In this document: in pieces, positions 43,074 through 50,773 of the stretch | How positions within the stretch are numbered: position 1 is the first letter of the stretch | How the letters are laid out: every line of letters begins with the position of its first letter | Origin: Prochlorococcus marinus str. MIT 9312 | GTDB taxonomy: Bacteria; Cyanobacteriota; Cyanobacteriia; PCC-6307; Cyanobiaceae | Direction: 5' to 3' | DNA length: 64,000 bases | NCBI RefSeq assembly: GCF_000012645.1 | Contig: NC_007577.1 | Coordinates: forward strand, 1,364,001-1,428,000 | Program-made: the position numbers and the translations under genes | The notes under the pieces: generated by a model | What the model saw: the letters and a program-made list of their open reading frames with translations, nothing else | Told to the model about the DNA's origin: nothing | The model's database searches: none

Positions 43074-43086
43074 CAGTTGATCTAAA
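43069..43086 (+). repeat. ATTGACAGTnGATCTAA repeat copy
   Basis: ATTGACAGTTGATCTAAA, sharing all but the variable base with the copies at 34363 and 50774. It lies 26 bases before the DUF1330 start and has no hairpin here. Confidence 0.7.
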
Positions 43087-43112
43087 TTTAACATTACAAG
43101 CATAAATACATC

Positions 43113-43454
43113 ATGGATAAAAAAGGAGCTAAAGGTTACTGGGTATCAACGGCAAGAATAATAAATCAGGACTTATTTGATGAATATGTAAATAAAGTTG
43201 GTCCATGGCTAAAGGAAGCTGGTGGAAAAGTTTTTGCAAAAGACACAGAGCCTCAAGGGAAGGAGAGGACGGAGGATGTCAATTTAGCAGTTATTTGTGA
43301 ATTTCCTAGTATGAGAGCAGCAGTTGAAGCTTATGAATCTGAAGAATATAGAGAGCTTTCAAAACTTAGACAAGAAGCCACTGACAATTCTACATTTACA
43401 ATTATGGAAGGTTTAGATGAGGCTGCAAAGCTAAGAAGAGCAATGGGTATGTAG
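43113..43454 (+). CDS. DUF1330 family protein
   Basis: 113 residues. KGYWVSTARIINQDLFDEYV opens a ferredoxin-like (dimeric alpha/beta barrel) fold; AGGKVFAKDTEPQGKE and VICEFPSMRAAVEAYESEEY are DUF1330 features. Role unknown. Confidence 0.87.
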   Translation: MDKKGAKGYWVSTARIINQDLFDEYVNKVGPWLKEAGGKVFAKDTEPQGKERTEDVNLAVICEFPSMRAAVEAYESEEYRELSKLRQEATDNSTFTIMEGLDEAAKLRRAMGM

Positions 43455-43587
43455 GGGCATTCTAAGTTTTTATTCTTCTTACCTAGGGAATCAAAAGTTA
43501 GAATAGGAACAATGGAAGCATTTGATTGGAGATAACTTCACTAGTCCAAGGCAACTATTTGTACATTCACTGAAAGGCTAAAAAGAA

Positions 43588-43890
43588 ATGACTATTTTTA
43601 TTGGAAATCTATCTTGGGAAACTGAAGTTGAAGATCTTGAACAACTTTTTAGTAATTATGGGGTGGTAAAGAAATGTTATTTACCTCTTGATAGAGAAAC
43701 AGGTAGAAAAAGAGGTTTTGCTTTTTTAGATTTAAATAACCAAAATTCCGAAAAAAAAGCTATAGATGACCTTCAAGATGTTGAATGGATGGGGAGAGAG
43801 ATAAGGGTGAACGAGGCTGAGAAAAGAAAAGGGCCCAATAATAAAAAACGCAATAAGTCTTATAGCAATAATAGGAACTTGAATGCATAA
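43588..43890 (+). CDS. RRM-type RNA-binding protein (cyanobacterial Rbp)
   Basis: 100 residues: one RRM with RNP2 IFIGNL and RNP1 KRGFAFLDL, followed by a short basic Asn/Lys/Arg-rich tail. This is the standard layout of cyanobacterial Rbp proteins, which bind RNA and are often cold-regulated. Confidence 0.93.
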   Translation: MTIFIGNLSWETEVEDLEQLFSNYGVVKKCYLPLDRETGRKRGFAFLDLNNQNSEKKAIDDLQDVEWMGREIRVNEAEKRKGPNNKKRNKSYSNNRNLNA

Positions 43891-43931
43891 TAAATTCATA
43901 TCTGAAAAAGTTATCCAAACTTTATTTAATA

Positions 43932-44154
43932 ATGACTTTTGTTTTTAGAAATATAAAAATTCTTTCTTTATTCTTTTTTTATATCACTAAATTTCAATCA
44001 CTATTCACATGCTCATATGAGAGGACAATTTTCTTCTAAACAAGAGGCTGTAAAAAAATCTTTAGAACTTGGTTGCGAAGAAATTCATAAGAACCAAGAG
44101 AAATGGCTTTCATGTAAGAACGAAAAAGAATTACACAAGTACCTAAGAATATAA
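43932..44154 (+). pseudogene. DUF3721-type secreted protein, apparently frameshifted
   Basis: The in-frame part 44017-44154 (MRGQFSSKQEAVKKSLELGC, then KWLSC) matches the DUF3721 pattern seen at 53670 and 53935. Upstream, a different frame from ATG 43932 gives MTFVFRNIKILSLFFFYI, a typical signal peptide. Removing one T from the seven-T run at 43974-43980 joins the two into a complete secreted protein. Either a homopolymer error, a decayed gene, or slippage. The 45-residue ORF alone could also be translated. Confidence 0.6.
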
Positions 44155-44403
44155 ATGCAAAAATTTCAACTTTTACATAGAAAAGTAGCTGCTCTCTCTG
44201 CAATACCTCTAATAATTACTCTTATATCTGGTACTTTCTATAGTTTTCTTCAACCATTAGGAGTAGATGCTTTTTGGTTGATCAAATGGCATACAGGTAA
44301 TTTTGGCATTATTAATTTGCAGCCTTTTTATTCTATATTTCTTGGTATTGCATCGATAATCTCTGTCATATCAGGAGTTAAATTATTACAAAAAATTTCT
44401 TAG
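44155..44403 (+). CDS. PepSY-associated TM-like membrane protein
   Basis: 82 residues. HRKVAALSAIPLIITLISGT begins with the His-Arg-x-x-G/A pattern of PepSY-associated helices; WLIKWHTGNFGIINL and a last helix (IFLGIASIISVISGVKLL) follow. It starts directly after the stop of the DUF3721 reading. Possibly a small heme- or metal-linked membrane protein; function unproven. Confidence 0.75.
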   Translation: MQKFQLLHRKVAALSAIPLIITLISGTFYSFLQPLGVDAFWLIKWHTGNFGIINLQPFYSIFLGIASIISVISGVKLLQKIS

Positions 44404-44450
44404 ATTTATAATCACTATATTCCGCAATTAGATAGGTCAAGCTTTACCTA

Positions 44451-44650
44451 CACTTTCCTAAATAGGTAATTTGCTCGATAATAAATTTACACAAAAAAGG
44501 GTCGAATAGCATCTATCTCAATCTTTAAAATCGCCCAAATCTATTAATATGACTGAATAAAAGTTTTGACTAATGAAAAGAACATCCTTCTAGCTATTAC
44601 TAGGATCTCAAGGAATCGTAATTTTTTATTCAAACTTTACTCAAACTTTT
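44451..44650 (+). repeat. Mosaic repeat, copy A
   Basis: Shares CACTTTCCTAA-x-x-AGG...GATAATAAATTTA, then GATATGACTGAA-like start and the segment TCTAGCTATTACTAGGATCT ending in a doubled CAAACTTTA-type word. Closely similar copy at 50569; related parts at 51504 and at the 5' end of the EVE gene (55749). Confidence 0.75.
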
Positions 44651-45016
44651 ACAGACTAAGAAACTAACCGATATTGAGTTCGGTGCGAAGAAAAAAAAAC
44701 CTTAAACTATTAATCTCTTTAATACATAGTCTTAAATGACAAAGACACAAAGGATGAGAGCAAAATTCAGGAAAATGCTAAGTGTCTTGAAAGTGATCTT
44801 CATAAATCAGAAAGGTTTTTTTTCTCCTCATGTGTAGGAGTGCGGAGTTAACCTTTAAACCGCAAGGTTCAAGTCCTTAGACCACCTATAAGGAATTTAT
44901 TTATTTATTTAAGAAAATGTTTTATAACTTGCTAGTCGCAATAACTAACAAATTGTTTCTAGCTACTACCGCATTCAAATATTTCAAGAGATAACAATAA
45001 TAATTAACTTTATTCT
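44651..45016. other. Gene-poor stretch
   Basis: No supported gene. A 33-codon reading from ATG 44736 competes with a better-looking frame that lacks a start. A GC-richer part at about 44830-44875 has a TTCAAGTCC word like a tRNA T arm, but no acceptor stem could be built. Confidence 0.4.
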
Positions 45017-45100
45017 GTGATTTCACTTTCGATATTTCTAATCATTCTTGGTCTTTATGGAGCTTTAGGTACAAAGATTTATGCCATTTTTCTTAGGTAA
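45017..45100 (+). CDS. 27-residue single-helix membrane peptide
   Basis: GTG at 45017. MISLSIFLIILGLYGALGTK then IYAIFLR. A good terminator follows 16 bases after the stop, which supports transcription of this small unit. Confidence 0.42.
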   Translation: MISLSIFLIILGLYGALGTKIYAIFLR

Positions 45101-45115
45101 GCATTGAAAAGAAAA

Positions 45116-45140
45116 AGAGAGGTATAAGAACCTCTTTTTT
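45116..45140 (+). terminator. Rho-independent terminator
   Basis: AGAGG/CCTCT stem with a short A-rich loop and a run of seven Ts. Confidence 0.7.
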
Positions 45141-45156
45141 TAACTTTTTATTCCCT

Positions 45157-45471
45157 TTATTCTGCTTTTTCATTAATTTCACTACCGTTTAACTCTTCCG
45201 CTTTTACTTCCTCTTCTTTAATTTCACTGCCGTTTACCTCTTCCTCTTTTACTTCCTCTTCTTTAACTTCAACTACTTTTACCTTTGGCTCTTCCGCTTT
45301 TACTTCCTCTTCTTTAACTTCAACTACTTTTACCTTTGGCTCTTCCGCTTTTACTTCAACTACTTTTGCTGTTATAGATTCAAACTTACCTTTAATGAAA
45401 TTGACTATGAAGATTAATATTGGAACATGGGCTAGACCACCAATTATCACTTTGGTTTCTGAATAATACAT
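45157..45471 (-). CDS. Membrane protein with acidic KEEEVKAEEP repeats
   Basis: 104 residues. One membrane helix at the start (ETKVIIGGLAHVPILIFIVN) is followed by 70 residues of Lys/Glu/Val repeats. At the DNA level a unit of about 51 bp, encoding EEPKVKVVEVKEEEVKA, is repeated almost exactly, then decays into shorter EEEV-x-GSEI units. Probably an extended, disordered charged tail. Function unknown. Confidence 0.72.
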   Translation of the reverse strand: MYYSETKVIIGGLAHVPILIFIVNFIKGKFESITAKVVEVKAEEPKVKVVEVKEEEVKAEEPKVKVVEVKEEEVKEEEVNGSEIKEEEVKAEELNGSEINEKAE

Positions 45472-45557
45472 TTGTAAGTTAATGAGAACTGAAATATTTA
45501 AGCATAAATTTAATTTGATAATTACTTATATTAAGTTGATATATTGAGTTTATAAAA

Positions 45558-45956
45558 TTAGTTTATAAGAATTGTTTGAGATCCATCTTTATTATCTGTT
45601 ACGGTTATTCTTTTATCTGGAAATAACTTCGATAGTAATCTTTTCAATTTCGAATCGGGAAATGATTTCGCAACTAAACTTTTCAAGTTTGAATCTTCAT
45701 AAGAAATTATATTTTTCGAACCTTCTGAATTAAATTTAAAATTATTATCAAAATATAATTCTCTATCATTAATAGTTTGGCCTTCAATTAAGGCTTTCTT
45801 TTGGTATTTCAGTATTAAGTCAACCAATAATGCCTTGTTTTTTCGACTATACAAAGGTACTGATAATTTCTTTGCTTCTTGCCGTAATATTCTGACGGAT
45901 AGTTTGGATAACTGATCTTTTTTGTTTTCGTGATTATCTAAGTGATTTTTAATCAT
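45558..45956 (-). CDS. Hypothetical protein with SAP/Rho-N-like segment
   Basis: 132 residues from the ATG at 45956 (MIKNHLDNHENKK); an ATG at 46007 would add 17. LSVRILRQEAKKLSVPLYSR then KNKALLVDLILKY resembles the helix-extended-helix of SAP or Rho N-terminal domains, which bind nucleic acids. The C-terminus ends DGSQTILIN. Moderate certainty. Confidence 0.62.
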   Translation of the reverse strand: MIKNHLDNHENKKDQLSKLSVRILRQEAKKLSVPLYSRKNKALLVDLILKYQKKALIEGQTINDRELYFDNNFKFNSEGSKNIISYEDSNLKSLVAKSFPDSKLKRLLSKLFPDKRITVTDNKDGSQTILIN

Positions 45957-46073
45957 TATATTAAAAACTGATAAATGAAGATAGTATGAAAGTTCTGAAT
46001 AACGCAATTTATTAATTACTTTTTAATAATTAAAAATCGATATATTCTTACTAAACCAAGCTAATATAATTTT

Positions 46074-46208
46074 CTATTTTAGGGCTATCAAAAGTACACC
46101 AAAAATAAGTGTTGATGCTAAAAAGCCAACTCCTAGTAAAGTAGCAATAATGCTAGTATTTAAATAAACCTTTACCGTAGCAAGTTCATTTCCTTCTTTT
46201 TTAGCCAT
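46074..46208 (-). CDS. 44-residue single-helix membrane protein
   Basis: ATG at 46206-46208. MAKKEGNELATVKVYLNTSI then IATLLGVGFLASTLIFGVLL. Clear positive-inside start and a long helix. Function unknown. Confidence 0.6.
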   Translation of the reverse strand: MAKKEGNELATVKVYLNTSIIATLLGVGFLASTLIFGVLLIALK

Positions 46209-46283
46209 AAAAAATTTTAATTAAATAACGATCTTTTAAAATATCAATTATTACAAATAAGTTTAAGTGTCTGATACAAATAT

Positions 46284-46841
46284 TTATTTGGAATATAAAT
46301 TCTTTAAAAAGTTAAATAAAAACCCAGTCTTCTCATAAATATGAATTTTTTTTCTTCTTAATTCAATGCCATAAGGATTTGTAAATATGGCCAATAAGAT
46401 TCTTAGAAATCTAAGCAAATTACTTTTTTTTTCTGACTTCATATCAATTGGCTTATTAAGTTGTGCGTAACAATCCTGATTAATAATTTTATTTACCAGT
46501 AAGTCCTTTAAAACTTTTTTTCTTATTGCAGGAGAAAGACTATTTAAAAGCACTTGCAAGCCTTTCAATGAAGATAAATCTCCATTTATTATTTCTCTTA
46601 TAATACTTTGAAATAACATCTCCCACTTATAAGGTTCTTTCTCAAATAGATATAAAGCTGGACTATCTTTATTAGCAATTAATAACCTATTCCTTTCATC
46701 CAAATCATTTTGTTCTGAATGCCAATAAGAATATAAAGGTGAAAGATTTTTAAGCTTAGATAAATCAACCAAAAACTTAAATAATAATTTCATTGATATT
46801 ATAAGTAAATAAAGAAACATAATCATCAATTCCATTATCAT
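46284..46841 (-). CDS. Hypothetical membrane-anchored protein
   Basis: 185 residues; the first ATG could also be the one at 46832. N-terminal helix (MFLYLLIISMKLLFKFLV), then a mixed region with SPLYSYWHSEQNDLDERNRL and LLNSLSPAIRKKVLKDLLVN. No domain recognised. Lys-rich and AT-rich like its neighbours. Confidence 0.6.
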   Translation of the reverse strand: MIMELMIMFLYLLIISMKLLFKFLVDLSKLKNLSPLYSYWHSEQNDLDERNRLLIANKDSPALYLFEKEPYKWEMLFQSIIREIINGDLSSLKGLQVLLNSLSPAIRKKVLKDLLVNKIINQDCYAQLNKPIDMKSEKKSNLLRFLRILLAIFTNPYGIELRRKKIHIYEKTGFLFNFLKNLYSK

Positions 46842-46959
46842 TAATACTTAAATAAAAGATTCAGGTTTTAAGTTCTTATAAATTGGGTATTTCTTTCAGG
46901 TAGTAAAAATTATTTTATTTAGCAAAATAGTTATATAAAATCTAATCTTTCTAAACATT

Positions 46960-47178
46960 ATGCATTGTGTAATTATTTTTGGAACTAGTAATTGGGTTCC
47001 TTCAGATTACCTTATATATCTTGTTTTGATTATGGGGGGGCTGCTAACAGCTGGCGTGGCTATGTCTGTTTTTTTATTTTACGAAGATCACTATTGGGGG
47101 GATGAGAATTTTAGAAATAAACTTAGATTTCATACTTCACATAGGAACTTATCCAAACAAGATACTCAGAAAATCTGA
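46960..47178 (+). CDS. 72-residue membrane protein
   Basis: ATG at 46960. NWVPSDYLIYLVLIMGGLLT and AGVAMSVFLFYEDHYWGDEN form one or two helices; the C-terminus is basic with several His. The YEDHYWG end of the helix is distinctive. Function unknown. Confidence 0.65.
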   Translation: MHCVIIFGTSNWVPSDYLIYLVLIMGGLLTAGVAMSVFLFYEDHYWGDENFRNKLRFHTSHRNLSKQDTQKI

Positions 47179-47270
47179 ACAAAATAATTAAAAAAAGTTA
47201 AATCAATTACTGAAAGATATTTAAATAATAAATACTATAAGTCTAAATAATTTTCTAGAAATTCAAATTC

Positions 47271-47696
47271 ATGATAAAGAATTTATTCATAGCATTAGCT
47301 TTTGCATTAATGCTTATAAACCCAAGCATTTCTATAGCTGCGGAATCTCCGGTTGATGTACAAGAAATCTTCACCTCTTCAGAAAACATTGATGGAGATA
47401 ATTTTAAGTATCCAAAAGGAAAAGCTGAAATGCGTTTGATTAGAGTAGAAGTTGAAAATGGAGCAACTATACCAATGCATTCTCATCCTGTACCTTTACT
47501 AGGTCATATTGAAAGTGGTGAATTAACGCTTGCTGAAAAGACAGGTATTAGTAAAACCTTTAAGGAAGGAGATTCATTTGTTCTCTCAGCAAATACTCCT
47601 GCTCATACAATGGCTAATAGTGGTGATTCTTCAGCAGTTATGTGGGTTGCTGTTGCTTCAGCAGAAGGTGTACCTACTTTGAATCCTGAAGAATAA
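47271..47696 (+). CDS. Secreted cupin-domain protein
   Basis: 141 residues. Signal peptide at 1-25 (NLFIALAFALMLINPSISIA, cleavage after A-E). Single cupin: GATIPMHSHPVPLLGHIESG carries the metal His residues; GDSFVLSANTPAHTMANSGD holds the second cupin motif with its His. A periplasmic metal-binding cupin; substrate unknown. Confidence 0.88.
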   Translation: MIKNLFIALAFALMLINPSISIAAESPVDVQEIFTSSENIDGDNFKYPKGKAEMRLIRVEVENGATIPMHSHPVPLLGHIESGELTLAEKTGISKTFKEGDSFVLSANTPAHTMANSGDSSAVMWVAVASAEGVPTLNPEE

Positions 47697-47729
47697 ATCA
47701 ACCTGATGGGACGATTTTATGTAAATAAT

Positions 47730-47909
47730 TTATGCTGGCAATCTACAATCAAGTTCTATTATTCCTTCATCCATTAGACGACCAATTTTTAAAACTAGTG
47801 CCATATCTAACCTTGAAAATTCTGATTGATGATTTGCAATCCAATCCAATTCAGATAAAGTTATTACTCCAGTTGTATTAACCTTGAGAAAGAGAATTCC
47901 TAAATTCAT
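47730..47909 (-). CDS. 59-residue conserved hypothetical protein
   Basis: ATG at 47907-47909. MNLGILFLKVNTTGVITLSE, LDWIANHQSEFSRLDMALVL, then KIGRLMDEGIIELDCRLP. A winged-helix-like alternation of helices and strands is possible. Five bases downstream of the 47915 gene in the HLIP operon direction. Confidence 0.68.
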   Translation of the reverse strand: MNLGILFLKVNTTGVITLSELDWIANHQSEFSRLDMALVLKIGRLMDEGIIELDCRLPA

Positions 47910-47914
47910 ATTTT

Positions 47915-48004
47915 TTAGTTAGTTGCTTTTTTCCCTTTAGCTATCATTACCACTGGCACTAATAGATATATAAAGAAAGAGATTAAGAAAATGTCTACGT
48001 TCAT
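47915..48004 (-). CDS. 29-residue single-helix membrane protein in the HLIP operon
   Basis: ATG at 48002-48004, one base after the stop of the HLIP gene. MNVDIFLISFFIYLLVPVVM then IAKGKKATN. Resembles the start of the 28441 product. Confidence 0.58.
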   Translation of the reverse strand: MNVDIFLISFFIYLLVPVVMIAKGKKATN

Positions 48005-48005
48005 T

Positions 48006-48134
48006 TTAAAAAATACCTGGTATGATCCAGCCAAAAAGACCGTAGTTTACTACTAATGCGAAGAAGCCCATCATTGCCATCCTTCCATTAGTCATTTCAG
48101 CATTTTGCCAATAGTTAGGTTGTGATTTGTCCAT
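48006..48134 (-). CDS. hli: High-light-inducible protein (HLIP), 42 residues
   Basis: MDKSQPNYWQNAEMTNGRMA contains the chlorophyll motif EMTNGRMAMMGF; the C-terminus is WIIPGIF. It lacks the TTGQ turn of most others (NYGLFG instead). Fourth HLIP of the operon that starts at 48745. Confidence 0.93.
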   Translation of the reverse strand: MDKSQPNYWQNAEMTNGRMAMMGFFALVVNYGLFGWIIPGIF

Positions 48135-48166
48135 TTGATTTAAAGTGAATTGTTTGAATTTTTTGG

Positions 48167-48319
48167 CTAAACGAAACCAGGAATAATTTGTCCAGTAGTT
48201 AGATATGCACCAATAGCAGCCATAAGACCGAGCATTGCGAATCTACCGTTGATTGTTTCTGCAACTGCTTTTTCCTTTTCGATTGTTTTTGTTTTAGTGT
48301 TTGAGTTTGTTTTGTTCAT
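48167..48319 (-). CDS. hli: High-light-inducible protein (HLIP), 50 residues
   Basis: A Thr/Lys-rich leader (MNKTNSNTKTKTIEKEKAVA), then ETINGRFAMLGL and LTTGQIIPGFV. Paralog of the HLIP at 24467, but longer at the N-terminus. Third HLIP of the operon. Confidence 0.95.
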   Translation of the reverse strand: MNKTNSNTKTKTIEKEKAVAETINGRFAMLGLMAAIGAYLTTGQIIPGFV

Positions 48320-48428
48320 TTGATTTTGGTTTGAATAAATTAGATTTTCTTGAAATTGTTTAGTTAAATAAGCAACAACTAAAGCAGTTAATGAGACTAT
48401 TAAATCAAAAAACTGACTAGAGGGCTCA

Positions 48429-48638
48429 TTAAAAAATACCTGGAATGATTTGACCAGTTAAAACGTAAGCACCTAGTAATGCAACAAAGCCGACCATTGC
48501 CCAACGACCATTAACTTTTTCTGCGTTTTGAGGGTAACCTTCATAAGAAACAGACTCATCTATATAAGGGCGTGTCTCTGAAGGAAACATATTTTGTCTT
48601 CCGCCAGACTCAGTTGTAATGTATGAAGAATTAGACAT
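48429..48638 (-). CDS. hli: High-light-inducible protein (HLIP), 69 residues
   Basis: MSNSSYITTESGGRQNMFPS, then EKVNGRWAMVGF and LTGQIIPGIF. Nearly identical to the HLIP at 25249. Its start overlaps the stop of the preceding HLIP by one base (TAATG). Confidence 0.95.
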   Translation of the reverse strand: MSNSSYITTESGGRQNMFPSETRPYIDESVSYEGYPQNAEKVNGRWAMVGFVALLGAYVLTGQIIPGIF

Positions 48639-48745
48639 TAGAACCAACCTGGAATGATTTGACCAGTTGTTACATATGCGCCAACAGCTGCTACAAAACC
48701 GAGCATTGCCGCCCAACCGTTGAATCTTTCTGCTTCTGGAGTCAT
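48638..48745 (-). CDS. hli: High-light-inducible protein (HLIP), 35 residues
   Basis: MTPEAERFNGWAAMLGFVAA, then AYVTTGQIIPGWF: identical in protein sequence to the HLIP at 24360. First gene of a six-gene unit running leftward (four HLIPs and two small proteins). Confidence 0.95.
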   Translation of the reverse strand: MTPEAERFNGWAAMLGFVAAVGAYVTTGQIIPGWF

Positions 48746-48773
48746 AATTAAGAGTGAATTTATTATGTAAAGA

Positions 48774-48802
48774 AATATAACATAAATATTAAACAATGTA
48801 AA
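48774..48802 (-). promoter_or_regulatory. Promoter of the HLIP operon
   Basis: Minus strand: TTTACA, 17-bp spacer, TATATT, identical hexamers and spacing to the promoter at 24308; ATGTTATATT around the -10 is also shared. It lies 29 bases before the first HLIP start. Confidence 0.78.
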
Positions 48803-48835
48803 GCAATTTACCATAAGTCTCCCTGATAAAAGTAT

Positions 48836-48868
48836 TTCTATACAGTACTGTTACATAACTGTATAGAA
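48836..48868. promoter_or_regulatory. 11-bp inverted repeat upstream of the HLIP operon
   Basis: TTCTATACAGT and ACTGTATAGAA, perfect arms with an 11-base spacer, about 34 bases upstream of the -35 box. The symmetry suits a dimeric regulator; no T-run, so not a typical terminator. Confidence 0.55.
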
Positions 48869-48928
48869 GTAAGTTAAACGCGGCTGGAATTTTTAACGAA
48901 CTGCTTTGGATTTAAAAAAAGTAATGAC

Positions 48929-49048
48929 ATGAAAATCTGGAATGCACGGCTATTTAAAACTTGTGTCTTTGTAATCTTTCAAGCTTTCTTAGGTTTTATC
49001 TCTCTTCTGACGAACAACCCTATAGCTGCAAAACACTTATTTAATTAG
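48929..49048 (+). CDS. Possible 39-residue signal-peptide-like protein
   Basis: ATG at 48929. MKIWNARLFKTCVFVIFQAF then LGFISLLTNNPIAAKHLFN. It reads as a signal peptide with almost no mature part, so it may be a gene remnant. Confidence 0.4.
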   Translation: MKIWNARLFKTCVFVIFQAFLGFISLLTNNPIAAKHLFN

Positions 49049-49120
49049 AAAAACGTCTAATTAAATTTTAAAAAAGTCTCTAGTAAGGTAAATAGTAAAA
49101 ATACAAATAATTAAATCAAG

Positions 49121-49155
49121 AAAAAACCCAGTCCTTTTTGTTTAAGTAAAGGACT
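49121..49155 (-). terminator. Terminator of the first porin gene
   Basis: AGTCCTTT/AAAGGACT stem (49130-49155), followed on the minus strand by GGG and six Ts; 25 bases after the porin stop. Confidence 0.82.
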
Positions 49156-49179
49156 ACTTAATTATTCTTAAATTGTTTT

Positions 49180-50475
49180 TTAGAACTTGAAAGTAGCCCC
49201 TACACCAAAAGCGGTACGCTCAAATAAAAAGAAAGCTAATTCATCATCACCAGCTGCAATATCATCAGCATCCTGAGTAGGCATTGCCATTGATATACCC
49301 GGTCTAAGCGTTAAGGAATCATTAACGTTATAAGTGTAATAAAGTTCGATAAAATAACCCAAATCATCCTGCTGAATCCTATCACCATTTAAGTCAGGTA
49401 CTTTGTAGAAAGGGAAAGTTTTATAAGTAGCATGTAAGGTTCCATCACCCCATTCTCTATCAACTGCAAATTGAAAATCTTGGATTGTATCAACTCTTGC
49501 TCCACTAATGGTTGGATCAATAAAACTGGATGTAATGCTAAATGTTAATTTCTCATCTGGGCTGTAATATCCTCCAAATGTAGTAGTTCTATAACCTTCA
49601 TCTAAAATTGCAGTTATTCCAAAATCATTACAAAGGTCAACCGTAAAATCATTAGCAAGAGTACAAAGAGAATCAGAATTTTGAAAAATAATTCCTCCAC
49701 CAAAATTATCAGCGTCATAGCCTAATGAAAAAGTAGTAACATCAATACCTTCTGCAGTTAGTAATCCACTATTGGTATTTGCCCCAGTGCCTACAATACT
49801 TGCTGAAGCATTTAATCCACCATCAAAAGTTCTTGCCACTGCTAGACCAGCTCCTGTTCCTCGACTCGCATAAAAATTAGACTTTAAACCATATTGGCTT
49901 TCAAAGAAAAACTTATCAGAATAAGCCGATGTCTTTGTAGGCATTAAGTCATCACTGTCTAATTCTGGACCTACAGCTATTTGGAATTCTCCAAGAGGAA
50001 ATTGATAATACATTGAAGCCACACTTAAAGTATCTCCTCCAACAACAGAGCTCTCTAAATCAAAATCAATTAAAGCTGATGAGCTTCCAGTTTCAATACC
50101 GACATAAAGATTATCTTCTCCTGTAAAAGAAGTATTCAAGTCGGTTTTTATAGAGTAAGTAGCTGTAACAGCTTCAGTTATATTAGAGTTATCCACAACA
50201 CCAAACTGAAAATTAGTAGAACCACTCATTGTTGTTGTTTCTGAGAAACTTCCCGCTTCTAACTCATTAATTCTAGAATCTATCCTTTCAACACTTTCAT
50301 TAAAGTTTGCAAGATCTTGTGAGAAAGTTTGGCTATTAAATTGTTTTTTTGAAGATGACTTTTTTCGAACATAACGATTTATCTCATCAATATTTATCTC
50401 AGATGCTGTTGCAGTTATAGGTGCTAAAAGACCTAAAAAAGCTGATGTAACTAATAAGCTTTTAAAAAGTTTCAA
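49180..50475 (-). CDS. Outer-membrane porin, picocyanobacterial type
   Basis: 431 residues. Signal peptide at 1-25 (LLVTSAFLGLLAPITATASE). A short coiled-coil region (about 50-75, LANFNESVERIDSRINELEA) stands where larger cyanobacterial porins have their periplasmic anchor. The rest is beta-rich, with repeated aromatic/Gly strands and a terminal Phe (VGATFKF) for outer-membrane assembly. No full SLH domain is seen. Likely a general or solute-specific channel. Confidence 0.87.
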   Translation of the reverse strand: MKLFKSLLVTSAFLGLLAPITATASEINIDEINRYVRKKSSSKKQFNSQTFSQDLANFNESVERIDSRINELEAGSFSETTTMSGSTNFQFGVVDNSNITEAVTATYSIKTDLNTSFTGEDNLYVGIETGSSSALIDFDLESSVVGGDTLSVASMYYQFPLGEFQIAVGPELDSDDLMPTKTSAYSDKFFFESQYGLKSNFYASRGTGAGLAVARTFDGGLNASASIVGTGANTNSGLLTAEGIDVTTFSLGYDADNFGGGIIFQNSDSLCTLANDFTVDLCNDFGITAILDEGYRTTTFGGYYSPDEKLTFSITSSFIDPTISGARVDTIQDFQFAVDREWGDGTLHATYKTFPFYKVPDLNGDRIQQDDLGYFIELYYTYNVNDSLTLRPGISMAMPTQDADDIAAGDDELAFFLFERTAFGVGATFKF

Positions 50476-50568
50476 AATTCCCTCACACGAAATTTTTTAC
50501 GTAAATTAACACATGTCAAATAGATTTCCAGAGATAAATTGCACTTTAAGCAAATAACCTCTACCCTT

Positions 50569-50770
50569 ACTTTCCTAATTAGGAACTTTGATGGATAATA
50601 AATTTATACCAAAAAAAGTTTGGATAACACGTACTCCAAGCTTCAAAAATCGCTAAGATCCCTTGATATGAATGAAGAAAAGTTTTGGCTAATGAAGAGT
50701 GAGCGCGTCTAGCTATTACTGGGATTTCAAGGAATCGTAATTTTTTATCCAAACTTTATCCAAACTTTTA
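50569..50770 (+). repeat. Mosaic repeat, copy B
   Basis: Begins ACTTTCCTAATTAGGAACTT, continues with GATGGATAAT and, after 90 bases, GATATGAATGAAGAAAAGTT plus TGGCTAATGAAGAGTGAG, i.e. a start codon and codons like the first 12 of the EVE gene (MNEEKFWLMKSE versus MTEINYWLMKSE). The frame stops two codons later. It ends with TATCCAAACTT twice. Confidence 0.78.
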
Positions 50771-50773
50771 GCG

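Noticed and set aside
44822-44890. tRNA-like stretch with GGTTCAAGTCC
   Set aside because: No acceptor stem or D arm can be formed; at best a decayed fragment.
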